Positions 21,638 through 33,350 of a stretch of 64,000 bases of DNA are shown here, piece after piece; position 1 is the first letter of the stretch, and each line of letters begins with the position of its first letter. The DNA comes from Galeruca laticollis (lineage: Eukaryota; Arthropoda; Insecta; Coleoptera; Chrysomelidae): contig OY998184.1 of the NCBI GenBank assembly GCA_963921935.1, positions 27,655,067 to 27,719,066 of the forward strand. The letters are read 5' to 3'. Both the position numbers and the translations under genes were made by a program. Below the pieces are notes generated by a model, which was not told the origin of the DNA, made no database searches, and saw nothing but the letters and a program-made list of their open reading frames with translations.

Positions 21638-24600
21638 TTATTTTTGAAGTGTTTCAATGAAAGTATTTGTTGCATAGTTAGGATCTGGATTCAAGTATAA
21701 GAAATCCCAAGATTTTTGTCTGATTGTATTTTCAAGTTTTGTTTCATTTATGTATTTCACTATTCCTCGTTCCTTGGCGCATTTGGTCTTTTCCAGTACT
21801 ATCTGTAGTATTGTTGAGAAATGATCTGTAATGTCGGTTTGCAATACTAGGGACAGTATTTGATCGAGTACGTTGAATTTGGATTTTAAAAATATGCGTC
21901 GAATGTCGAATTACTGGAATTTTTTCATATAACTTTTTCACATTATTTTCAAACGATGTTACTTGCAGGTTACTCGGAATTCTTTGTGTCTTCAAGAGAG
22001 TGCCAACGCTTTCAATTAAAGTGTTGATTTCTAAATTTAATTGAGATATTTGATTTATCATCAACCTTTTAAATTCTAAAATAAATTTAAAATATGATTA
22101 AATATAAAAATTATTTAAAATTATATAGTTTAGTCACCTTGATCATCAAGTGTATCTATTTGTGGTGATGATTTATCTCTTTTGTGAAGTGTTCATCTGA
22201 TTCTACTGCCACAAGGTTTTGACTCTAAAAAAAATTTAAAAAGGTACATTATAAAATTAAGTATTTCTATACTAAAGGTCAAATTTAATATGCAAACTTT
22301 AGGTTATTATAAATTATGATTTAACTTAAGAAACAAATTACCTCTAGGAACAGCAAATCTCGCCATATCATTTGATTCTTTATTCTCAAGGGAAATTCCT
22401 TCAGCTTCAGACCTCATAGTTTCGGCAATAGATTCCACTTGAATCTCTGGAGAAGTACTACCCGATTTATAATTCCCCGATTTTTTATACAATACTGAAA
22501 AATATATTATTTGCACAAAACATTCTTATTAATTTCTTTAAATACTAACAATTTGTTTGTGGTGTAGGTTTAAAAACAGGATAAATGTTACGATTTAACG
22601 AGAGACTCTTGTCTGAATCAGAACTATATAGAGTGATGGGACATACCTTGTATTTTTTTCCGTATCCTTTATCCCCGTCCTTTGTAAATATCGGAACTAG
22701 ACGAAAGGTCTGTTGTAATTAAAACCTTGGGTCCGGTGAACTATAGGGAGACACGAATTTTTGACTGATTTTGCGAAAAATCAATAGTACTCACCTATTT
22801 TGAAGATTATCCGTCGAAAAATTTGCGGGTTATACACAATTTACAGAGAAAAATCCAAAAAAATATTTTTTTTCGTCACGTAAACCATCACTTTTGGATT
22901 GAATATTTTATACAAAAAACAGTTTAAATGTATCGCACTGTACAGGAAAGTGATCAACAATATATATTCTCACAAATTATAATGAAATTTCAGTTAGTTT
23001 GCTGATAGTATAATTTAAATTAACACTTTTATAAATATATATAATTGTAAGACAACAAATTTGTATGTGATAGTTTTAATGACAGAATTGACAGATACCT
23101 TTCCGTGAAACGTAATGCATAACCAAAACCATAAATCTAAATATGTATTCTCTAACATTTTCGTTTCATCATTCAATGCGAATGAGAACATTTTAAATTT
23201 GTTAGTTCATTATAAAAAATAAAATTGTTTGAACCATTTAATTTTAAATGTATATCACGTTTGGTTCTCTTCATTTTATACTTTATAATATACCATGAAA
23301 CCAAAACTTGAACATTTATATCAGTAGGGGTGCGTTCACAAACCAACGTCTTGAGTGTAAGAGTTATACTTAGGTACAAAGTGACCGTTCATAAAACATT
23401 TAATATATATCTCACACTCTGTAACACAGCGCTCATAAACGCACCACGGGGATCGCCGAAAGTGTACTCTTAGTTACCCACTCGAGATCGAGGAAATTAT
23501 TACCCTGACATGCGTAATTCGTATTACACAAATGTTCATGTTTATAGAGGTTAATGCGTTGAGGTTAGCTATAAGTTTCCATCAGCAGAATATTTTCAAA
23601 TTCCATTGGTAATAATGTTAAAGGTTAAAACACTCGACAATTCCTGTTTTACGCAACCAACGTAAAATAATTTCAATGTCTAAATCAAATTTGGACAGTA
23701 TCGACCTACAAATAGGTAGGGCGCGCTCTAATCGTTCAAGTTGGTTTCTCCCTAGGTTTCTACCCGGCGTTTGACTGACATGTTACCCTGTCAGAGTTCT
23801 CTCCTCACCTCGCCAATATATTATGAATGCACTCTAGCAGTCTAGCGTATATATACAGATATGCAACCAACAAAACAAAATACGATACTTTGTAGCATGG
23901 TTGCCAGCTGTAATCGACTACTTGAGAATCATGGTATTTTTTACATTATTATCAAGATGCGAAATCAAATATTTGATTAAAATATATCTTGATTGAATGA
24001 ATTTGACCTAAACTCAAGAAAATAAATGAAATTATAAACACATTTATATATGATGATATATTTATATTGAGTATTTGAAGAAGGACAATGAAATATAATC
24101 ATTGCATTCATCCTTCCCCTTCATGAAAAATATCCAATACTTTGTAACATGCATGCATTCGCCCTTCCCCTATTAGGTTATTCAAGAAGGGGAAGGGTGA
24201 ATCCAATGATTATATTCCCTTCCCCTTCTTGAATAACCTGATGTGCGCGAAGGATGAATCCAATGATTATATTCCCTTCCCCTTCTTGAATGATATTTGA
24301 TTTCGCATCTAATAATAATGTAAAAAATACCATGATTCTCAAGTAGTCAATTACAGCTGGCAACCATGCTACAAAGTATCATATTCTGTTTTGTTGGTTG
24401 CATATCTGTATATATACGCTAGACTGCATTCATAATATATTGGCGAGGTGAGGAGAGAACTCTGACAGGGTAACATGTCAGTCAAACGCCGGGTAGAAAC
24501 CTAGGGAGAAACCAACTTGAACGATTAGAGCGCGCGCCCTACCTATTTGTAGGTCGACACTGTCCAAATTTGATTTTGACATTGAAATTATTTCACGTTG

Positions 24601-25599
24601 GTTGCGGAAAACAGGGATTGTGGAGTGTTTCAACCTTTAACATTATTACCAATGGAATTTGAAAATATTCTGCTGATGGAAACTTATAGCTAACCTCAAC
24701 CCACAGAATAACAATTACTAACGCATTAACCTCTATAAACAAGAACATTTGTGTAATACGAATTACGCATGTCAGGGTAATAATTTCCTCGATCTTGAGC
24801 GGGTAACTAAGAGTACACTTTCGGCGATTCCCGTGGTGCGTTTATGAACGCTGTATTACAGAGTGTGAGATATATGTTAAATGTTTAATGAACGGTCACT
24901 TTGTACCTAAGTATAACTCTTACACTCAAGACGTTGGTTTGTGAACGCACCCCTACTGATATAAATGTTCAAGTTTGGGTTTCATGGTATATTGGTATAT
25001 TATAAAGTATAAAATAAAGAGAACCAAACGTGATATTAATTTATAATTAAATGGTTCAAACAATTTTATTTTTTATAATGACCTAACAAATTTAAAATGT
25101 TCTCATTCGCACTGAATGATGAAAAGAAAATGTTAGAGACTTCATATTTAGATTTATGGTTTTGGTTACGCATTACGTTTCACAAAAAGGTATCTGTCAA
25201 TTCTGTCATTAAAATTATCACATACAAATTTGTTGTCTTACAATTATATATATTTATAAAAGTGTTAATTTAAATTATACTATCAGCAAACTAACTGAAA
25301 TTTCATTATAATTTGTGAGAATATATATTGTTGATCACTTTCCTGTACAGTGCGATACATTTAAACTGTTTTTTGTATAAAATATTCAATCCAAAAGTGA
25401 TGGTTTACGTGACGAAAAAAAATATTTTTTTGGATTTTTCTCTGTAAATTGTGTATAACCCGCAAATTTTTCGACGGATAATCTTCAAAATAGGAGAGTA
25501 CTATTGATTTTTCGCAAAATCAGTCAAAAATTCGTGTCTCCCTATAGTTCACCGGACCCAAAACCTTTTTGGCTTTTCTTTGTGCTGCAGTAAAGTCAT
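21638..25599 (-). pseudogene. Four-exon gene relic, split by a 2.8-kb palindromic insertion
   Basis: Minus-strand exons with GT-AG borders and matching phase-1 introns can be read at 25599-25560 plus 22720-22550 (one exon, interrupted by the palindrome), 22494-22342, 22224-22138 and 22075-21638. The first reads DFTAAQRKAKKV and then LITTDLSSSDIYK. Exon 2 reads STSPEIQVESIAETMRSEAE, exon 3 contains KRDKSSPQIDTLDDQ, and exon 4 runs from FKRLMINQISQL to PNYATNTFIETLQK and a stop. A frameshift near 22667, a stop in exon 3 (near 22194) and a frameshift near 21900 make it a pseudogene. The N-terminal block followed by T(T/S)DLSS and an acidic-basic linker resembles multi-exon genes common in insect genomes and often repeat-borne. 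The function is unknown to me. Any 5' exons beyond 25600 were not found. Confidence 0.7.
22729..25559. mobile_element. Giant palindromic (foldback) element, 2831 bp, 8-bp target duplication
   Basis: The left arm 22729-23972 and right arm 24293-25559 are near-identical inverse copies of about 1.25 kb; the difference I could see is mainly a small insertion near 24703-24722 and scattered substitutions. The spacer (23973-24292) has its own short inverted and direct copies of a CCCTTCCCCTTCTTGAAT block. AAAACCTT occurs at 22721-22728 and 25560-25567 as the target duplication. The ends start GGGTCCGGTGAACTATAGGG. There is no long open frame in either arm. The 8-bp duplication would fit hAT-, P- or Merlin-type transposition; the end sequence does not let me choose. 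Confidence 0.9.
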
Positions 25600-25779
25600 C
25601 TACAAGTTAAAAAATTATTCCCCTTCAAAAAATGACAAATACAATAAAACTCTAATATACTGATCCATTTGTTATTGTTTTACTCCTGACATTTTGATGT
25701 ATTACTTTGACGGTATTACAGCAATCAGTAAAGTAAAGTTCATTAGTAACCTTCCAAGCGAATAGATGGCGTTAAAAAT

Positions 25780-27310
25780 GCAGTTTAGCAGTGGCTATAA
25801 AAGATCGCAGGGCATGCGAGAGATGACGACCAAAACCATGTTTCATAGCCGCCCGGCTAAAACCGTGTAAAATCGATAGATTGGATGACCCTAGAGCCGA
25901 CTGGTCACTAGTAATACTCAGAAGTGTAGCATCTTCGCGGGGGGCCATTTCTGCTGTGTAAAAAAAAGTGGTCGACTGTCGTATAACAGACCGTCTGATA
26001 TTGAAAATGTACATAGATTTTGTTATTTTATCACTAAAATTTGTGTTTTCAGACATTTTGTGCGTAGCGTTTGACCTGAGTGTATTTTCAAAAATGTCAA
26101 CAAATCTGACCTAAGTGACTCATAGCAGCTCGGCTCATTTTTGTTTTAAATCATTCGTGTGGATGCCCAAAATACGAAAATACGGTTTTCAGAAATTTTG
26201 AGTGTCGCCTATAACGAAAAAATGTGCCGGAGTCGCCCGGCAAATACTCCGGCTCTTGTTACGCTCCTGTGTCAAGAACGGCCAATTATGTGTTACGTCC
26301 CTGTCTCTTGCTTCACCACAGCTGCTGCGTACAATATGGCTGTTCTGTTTTGACCGGTGTAATGACGCGTGTTTCAACGGTGATATCCAGTAGTGCAAAA
26401 TATGTTAGAAGATGTCGAATCCACGGTGTGTGTTTTGCAAAAAACAACAAATGTGCCAACAAAAACATTCACAGGGGACAACCTTAAAAAGTGCACGAAT
26501 TGGCCGATTATCGGAGCACAAAGCCATCGAGGAGAAAATCAATTTACTCCAACATCGTATTGCCACGAACTGTTGATGCCGAACATGGATACCACTCAGT
26601 GTGATATAAAAATTTTACAGTCGTGACAATTCCTAAGAATTTTACTGTTTCTTAGGAGAACGTTATAGATAGCTCGACGGAAAACGTTGGTGATAGTTCG
26701 ACGGAAAATAATACTTCGACGTCAGCTCATCCGAAAGATGCAATCGGGAATATTACATGCTACATTCAATTTGTCTGATATAATTTTTTTCCACATCTGG
26801 GGAACGTATTCAATCATTGACGACGAATTTCAGACAGATTGCTATGAGTCACTTAGGTCAGATTTGTTGACATGTTCGAAATGCTATAAAAATGTAAGGC
26901 GACATGTTTTTTGTCTGAAAATTGATCTTTCCACATCAATTGACCCGACTTAACCTATAAAAATCATTTTCAGACGGGCTGCGGTAATTCTTTTTTTTTG
27001 GCTCATTTTTTTTATTGATCTCCTGGGTACGCGCTACAATCTTGGTGTCTGAAAACTGTGTTATTGGTATCTCAGGGCTATTATCTAACTACATTCCGGA
27101 AATCAGACGGGCTGCTATGAGTCACTTAGTTCCGATTTGTTGACATTTTTGAAAATGCGCTCAGATCATACGCTACGCGCTAAATGTCTGAAAATCGCAT
27201 TTCTGGGTACAGGGTCATATAATCTATCGATTCAGTGCGGTTTTTGCCGAGCCGCTATGAGGCAAAAATCTTGGTCGCCATCTCTCGTACTATTTTCATA
27301 TCACCGTGAG
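25780..27310. mobile_element. Inverted-repeat element with a decayed ORF
   Basis: Sequence at 25820-26130 is the imperfect inverse of 26840-27295. Shared blocks are GAGAGATG(A/G)CGACCAA, AATCGATAGATT, TTTTCAGACATTT and AAAAATGTCAACAAATC. The left arm has an extra stretch relative to the right at about 25895-26045. Between the arms lies a zinc-finger-like coding relic. Exact outer ends and target duplication are not clear. Confidence 0.55.
26412..26780 (+). pseudogene. Cysteine-rich N-terminal domain relic (transposon-borne gene type)
   Basis: From ATG at 26412 the frame reads MSNPRCVFCKKQQMC, a CxxC pair close to the N terminus. After a frameshift near 26545 the sequence continues as EHGYHSV-stop-YKNFTVVT around 26580-26625, where the stop stands at the place of an expected Cys. 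A Ser/Thr/Asn-rich repeat (SSTEN, about 24-bp period) follows at 26655-26725. A CVFC start with a later GYHSxCY block is a layout I know from many repeat-borne genes in insects; the biochemical role is unknown to me. Confidence 0.5.
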
Positions 27311-27314
27311 ACGG

Positions 27315-28665
27315 GAATATTACAATGCTTATTTCACTTCTTATTGATGGTAAAGTTTCAAAATACAGAATGTTGTGCATATTTTTAATTTAAATGTGAT
27401 AAGTTATAGCTTCTAAATTTTTTGATGTCACATATACGGGGCTGTGCAATACATTACTTGGTACAAATAATAAAAAATCTGAATATCAAAACCGTGTGTT
27501 CAAATCTTAGAGTAATAATAAACATAGAGAGGGCTATTCATTCATAAACACGTTTATTTTTGCGACCAACAATACTAAACGCCAGTAGTGAAATAATAAA
27601 TGAATTACAAAAAGTGGGGATGGTATTGTAGTGTAAGATTGGAAAAAGGTTAAATATTATAATGAAACTCTGTGTTACTGTAACTATCTAACTTTATTCC
27701 CTTCCGTCTTGTGGTTATATCTAGACTAAACATTTTTACACATACAAATCCCAAATAGCTCTCTTCACCCTTCACCCCCGGTCGTAACCATTTCATTAGA
27801 ATGATAATATAATATCGAATAACGTAAAAACACACACGTGTTCGTAAGTATATTCTACAAAAAACACGGTGCGCAAAATAAAATATAACAGTAGATACAT
27901 GGGGCATTGATAATTTCGGCTGTTTTTCTGACAAACTTGGCACCGACGAACCATGATAATCCAAAAATATCAAATTAATTAACTTAAAAGTTTATTTTCA
28001 CACTTAAAAGTCATGAAAAACACATCAAAACGAAAGAACTAAATGTTTACTCTCTAGTCGTAATGACGCTCGTATAAACAAACCACGTTTTACATTATTT
28101 ACTACAATACTACGGCGTATTTAAAATGATCGTCGATGGTCTGACGATATTTGCATCTCTCTTTATATGGTGATTAAGCAATGACAAAACTACTAAATAG
28201 ATTAATATTGACAAATTACCACGTACTGAAATCTTGAGCAATGTTGCCACTTTTAGTTATAACCATAAAGGTATCTAAGGATACAACAAATTCTTGTTTA
28301 ATTCTTTTATTAAATAAAATTCGAGTATTATTAATTAATTTTAAAAGCTGCAACTCAAAGTAGAAATTACTATGAGAAATTTTCAATGAAACGTCTAAAG
28401 AGGATTTGTAATTATGGCAAAGCAGTGGAAGTGTCCCGCAAGTGAGCTTAGAATGTAACCCAATGTTTGGGCAGGAAAAAGTCAAAACAAACATATCTAT
28501 TTTATTTGTTAATCCGAGGTTCAAATTTAGTATGAAGTAAATATAAAAAAAATCTTTTGTTTTGTTGGAGATAATGATAATTTAAAACTTTTTATCTTTT
28601 TATAGAAATTCTTTCTGTTGGAAATACCTCTTTATTGATGCTATTGAAACATTTGGAATTTAAAT
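27315..28665. other. No recognised feature
   Basis: Moderately AT-rich sequence. The minus-strand frames at 27650-27973 (107 codons) and 28216-28524 (102 codons) have no motif, no splice context and unremarkable composition; I do not call them genes. Confidence 0.4.
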
Positions 28666-28669
28666 ATTA

Positions 28670-29541
28670 AAAGGAAGACAACAGAAGAGCATTAATAGAA
28701 CGAAGAAATACTGCTAGCCAAAGAGCATGCTTTCTTCGAAAATATATAGAAAAGCGTGATAGTGTATTTTCAAGACAAATTATATTTTAAGATGAAACAT
28801 GGGTATATGCCAAAGGAACCAAATTAACTTCTTGGCAGGGCAGTAATGTTATAAGTGTACGTAAATCAGGAGGTTACGACGGTAAACGTTTTATTATTGT
28901 TCACGCTGGTTCATCCAAAGGATTCATGGAAGATGCCAGTTTAGTGTTTTCCTCTAAATCATCGTCGTCAGATTACCACAGTGACATACTTACAAAGTGG
29001 GTTGCGACACAGTTAATTCTAAATTTAGAAGAACCGTCGTTAATTGTAATGGACAATGCGCCTTATCATAGTGTACTAGCAGAAAAGCAACCTTCCACTT
29101 CGTCAAAAAAATATGAAATTATCACTTGGTTAAAAGCCAATGATGTTGATTTTAATAAAAACCTCTCAAGACCTGAACTATTACAAATTGCTAAAATGAA
29201 CAGGAAATAAAATGTATATGTCGTTGATGAATTGTTCCGAAAAATGGTCATGAAGTCTTAAAGATACCGCGCTACCATTGCGAATTTAATGCTTTTGAGC
29301 TTATTTGGGACCACTGCAACACATATTATAATAAGTATATTGGCAGAGACGGATACGGTGATGGAAGGGTCTTGAGTATGTGGTAAGAAGCATTGGAAAA
29401 TTGCAGTGCAAATGTTTGGGATAATTTTGTTAGGCATACCGAAAAAATAATCGAGAACACAATTTGGTGAACATACATATTGAACCAGTGATAATAAATA
29501 CTGGTGACGACAGCTCAGATTCCGAAACGGATGAACTGTAA
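28670..29541 (+). pseudogene. IS630-like (Tc1/mariner superfamily) DDE transposase relic
   Basis: The frame starts near 28670 within the coding part (RRALIERRNTAS) and reaches DETWVYAKGTK at about 28790 (first Asp). It continues RFIIVHAGSSKGFMEDASLV near 28890, then SLIVMDNAPYHSVLAEKQPS at 29036-29095 (second Asp). LKIPRYHCEFNAFELIWDHCN follows near 29260-29320, where the Glu of FELIW fills the third position. The acidic tail IINTGDDSSDSETDEL ends with a stop at about 29541. Stops near 28790 and 29210 and frameshifts near 29240 and 29385 kill it. The N-terminal exon is missing. The element at 47.85-50.44 kb is the same family. Confidence 0.9.
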
Positions 29542-29835
29542 ATCAAGATTTGTCATATGAATAATATATATCTCCCTTGTACTCACTGATGTAAACATGT
29601 GTTTCAGAAGCAATGAATCATTATTATTTTAGTAGTTCTCTTTTACTTATTTGTTAATAACTGCTGATGTGAAGGACCAGCCACTAATTAGGTTCCAGTT
29701 AGAACTTTTCTAAAGTTCGTCTGTGTTTTTACGTTTCTAGTCCCTATATGTGTTTCAATTTTATTTTTGATGTCCATTACGGATATTTCTATTTTCTACT
29801 TTTAATATGACACGGATTCCATTTGATGTGTTGCC

Positions 29836-29862
29836 CTGATGATAGTAATATATTTACCGAAA
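29836..29862 (+). ncRNA. Candidate hammerhead-ribozyme core motif
   Basis: CTGATGA at 29836-29842 and GAAA at 29859-29862 bracket a short hairpin (GTAA 29845-29848 with TTAC 29854-29857). This is the order and spacing of a hammerhead core around stem II. Stems I and III were not convincingly found. Such ribozymes are known in Penelope-like element ends and in retrozymes, and a Penelope-like fragment exists in this window at 60 kb. It may also be chance. Confidence 0.25.
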
Positions 29863-30169
29863 CGTCGACCTTCAAGCTGTGTGGGAATCTTCTATTTACA
29901 ATCTATAGCCTATCCAAAAAAAATCGTTCTAATATAATCGGTTGAGAAAGTGTAATTTTAAAAGTTTTAGTAGTAGTAGTAGTGTCAGTAGACTAAATAT
30001 TACGTAGGTTTCATGAACTACATAAATCGTATGTACTTATATAAAATCCAAGACATCCTATAAAAAATCAGCTCTCCACTAATCAGCCAGCATGATAAAT
30101 ATTAATTTCGGATTTTGTAACTTATTCGCCCAGTATATCGATACTTTTAATAAATATGTTGATGTTAAC

Positions 30170-32020
30170 CACCAACCCAGGAAGATAAAATTAATATGGC
30201 TGAAAAGCAGTGCATAAATCAGTAAATTTGTCGACCAGGAAACGATGGAAGATATGATCCCTTCATTTTCAAAAACAGTGTTTCTTTAGATTTGAGAAAG
30301 ACGAAGAGAGGTTATTAAGACAGTTTGATTTGCCTTCCCATATGAGTGGAAATTAATAAAACTTGATGATAAGTTTTATTGTGTTCAATGTAGCATACTA
30401 TAATTTTGGACATTTTAAAATGTATTTTGAGTGAACGAAAAGACGAGTACTGAGTGTGTAATTTTCTTAAAATTCAGGTAAGTGCTTTTTCAGCCATTAG
30501 ACCATTCTGAAAGCTCTCGTCAAGAAAAAAATATACAGAAGGTGTCAAAAAACATCAAACCCTGTAACTGCTACATACAATGAAATAAAATGTTTGATGT
30601 TACATGATTATTTAACTAAAATTTGTTAAAATTACTCTATAAAGAGCGTGTACAATTGTAATTCACATAACGAAACGTTTGAAATTACCAACTAAATGAT
30701 ATGTGTGCACACCCTCTTTATAGGGTTATTTTAACAAATTTTACTTAAATAATGATGTAACATCAAACATTTTATTTCATTGTGTGTACATTGTACCTGT
30801 TGTATGTTTTTCTCTTGTCGACAGCTTTGAGAATGACCTAATGGCTGAAAGCGCTTAGCTGGAATTATAATCAAATTTCACACTCAGTACTCGTCTTTTC
30901 ATTCACTCAATTTATATCTAGTTTGTACACCATACTCAGACAATTCCATTTTAAAATGTATCCATTGAAAAAATAATAATCTGGGTTTTATTTTATGTTA
31001 TAGCTATATTCCCTCTACCAGCTATGGGATGGAAGGTATTGACCCTTACCGATTTTCATATATAGCCCATGGTGTGACAATTTATGGGAAATGAAAGTGA
31101 GTATTAACTTTTGTTGAGGCATTACGTCTAAGTATTTGGTCTAGCGGTAACCAAAAATCCAAAATATCCAATAAAGACAAAAAATAAAAAAATAGTTAAA
31201 AATCAAGAATTCCTAAAACAATCGAAAGCTCCAAAAAGGAATTCAAAAAAACCAAACAAATGTATACATTCAAACATTTTTTGATATTTTTTTGGCTTAG
31301 TACAAAAACATGTGTAAACTTATTATTTCGATAGTAAGCGCATTTTGTTCTCTTTTGTTGACATGAATTTTCAAACATATTTGTGTGTTTACTTATTTAT
31401 TGTAGTTATTTTGTGTGTTTACATGTAGAACCTCAACCAGAAACGAGAAAGGACTTCCATGAGACGGTGGGATTTTTAAGAGCCCTTAAGAAACATTTTA
31501 ACAATCATAGACTGCCAGGAGCTGCAGAGTAACTTAAACTGCCTTATGCGATGGTTTCATAAGAACGGAATGCTTTTAAATGAAGAAATATACAAATATG
31601 CAATATACTAGGTTTGGGCTTGTGATATAAACCTATTTAATACTTCCAGTAAAGAAATTAAGATGTGTTTTAAGTGGAAACGAAATGTTAGATATATTAT
31701 TTTAAATGTTGTACAGTCACAAGTGCTGTTTAGCACTCTTATATGTAATTACTTGGCACCTTGTATTTACAGAGCTGGGCAGTATTTAACAACTTTTCCT
31801 ATAAAAATATTTTAATTACTTTTGTTCTAACATTCGCAGTAATTATACTCAAATGTTTTCTTTCACAGAAAGTTCCCAAAAATAGTAGTTAACAACTCAT
31901 TGCTATCACTTTTTTTGATTAAGTAAGTAGCAGTTATACTCCAGCAGTTTGTCCAGCTCTGTGTGTTTATACGAGTGTAATAATAAATTGATATAAACTT
32001 ATCAATCATAAATATTTGTA
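30170..32020. repeat. 1.9-kb dispersed repeat, copy 2
   Basis: Direct repeat of 10145-12030 with the same internal order: a leading AACCCAGGAAGATA, foldback insert (about 30425-30914), donor-terminated exon-like block near 31010-31095, and the FHETVGF block near 31430-31535. Compared with copy 1 it lacks about 25 bp near 31190 and part of the right foldback arm near 30785-30800. Confidence 0.8.
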
Positions 32021-32091
32021 TTTTTATGCCAAAATAAATAAACTGTTTATATGGTTACTGTTTTATTTTTTCAATTCAATTAACCATTTAT

Positions 32092-32168
32092 GATCCATCA
32101 TTTGATATTTTATTTAATTCAACTCAACATATGTTGAGTTAAATTGAATGAAATGTTAAATGATGGAC
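32092..32168. repeat. 77-bp imperfect palindrome
   Basis: Arms GATCCATCATTTGATATTTT and the inverse of GTCCATCATTTAACATTTC meet at CAACATATGTTG. This could be a small hairpin MITE; no clear target duplication. Confidence 0.6.
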
Positions 32169-32169
32169 T

Positions 32170-33346
32170 ACCAATGATTATTGTGAAATAAAATAATTAA
32201 AATACAGTAAATTTGAATATACCGCCAAAACCTAAAATTACAGAAATCTTTTCAACATCACTCAATTATTTACTCGACAGGCTCTTTAGATGGCGCCACA
32301 ATCAGTGTCTCATCTATCTGAGGGTTATCTGTGACTGTAGTTTCTCAGTCCAACGTATATATACCAGCAATCACACATATTTACAAAGTTTTTTCAGTTA
32401 CAATTTAATGTCTTGCCCACAAATGATGTTTATTTCGAACATTACAAACATTTTTCGTAAGCCTTTTGACACGATGGTTCGGCTTTAACGGGGTCTATCT
32501 ACATAAATACCTTCATATTGCTCTAGCAAGTCTTGATTTCATCTGGCAGAATAACAAGTGAATAAATTGGGTCAAAATATGATTTCATCCCTTTGATGAC
32601 AAATATTGATGAAGCAAGTATTTTTGATAAACATGTTTGAGTATAAACATATACAGCATGTCTCCGAACTTTGCCTACAAAACGTGTTGTAAATTTAGCC
32701 TCTGAATTCGCACACCAGACTAATACTTTTATTATGAACTTTACTGGGTTTGAACAGTTTTCAATATTAGACCCATAATTGGCTCTAATTTTTTAACGTG
32801 ACAGCGTAAACTCCATTATGGTGTCACGTCTATTCACAAAATATTTTCGTCTCAAAGCTCTGCAGCTTCTCCATTCCCTTAAGCTGTAATGGGTATATTT
32901 GGAATACTTTCTTACCATTCTACAAACTACACCATTTTTCGAAAAAAAATTCTTTTGTGAATATAAGAACACATAACGACGAACCGACTTTCGTTAGTAT
33001 TCTATGCCTGTTTGTATTAATATATTAGTCGTTTCTTGAATAAAAATATGAAGTCTGCATGTTTTTCGTTAATAAGTGCAATATATTATTTGTATTCTCT
33101 CATTGCTCATAACGTATACACTTTAATCTCTAAACAAATTGACAATTCTGCTTTTGGGCTTATGTCCAAGTGAACTGTATATACTGTTAGGAATCAAGTA
33201 TGTATTACTATTACTATTACGCTGCTTTCTTGTGAAGTCAAAAGCAAAAACACTTGATTTATGAACTGGTTGAAATGTTAGATCCAACATTCTTAGAATA
33301 AACATAATTAAATAAATCGAAGTTATTTATTTTTAAACGAACTTTA
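32170..33346. other. No recognised feature
   Basis: AT-rich sequence left of the gypsy element. The plus-strand frame 32213-32488 has no recognisable motif. Confidence 0.4.
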
Positions 33347-33350
33347 CTTT

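Noticed and set aside
27650..27973. 107-codon minus-strand ORF
   Set aside because: No recognisable domain and no gene context; length is within chance for this region.
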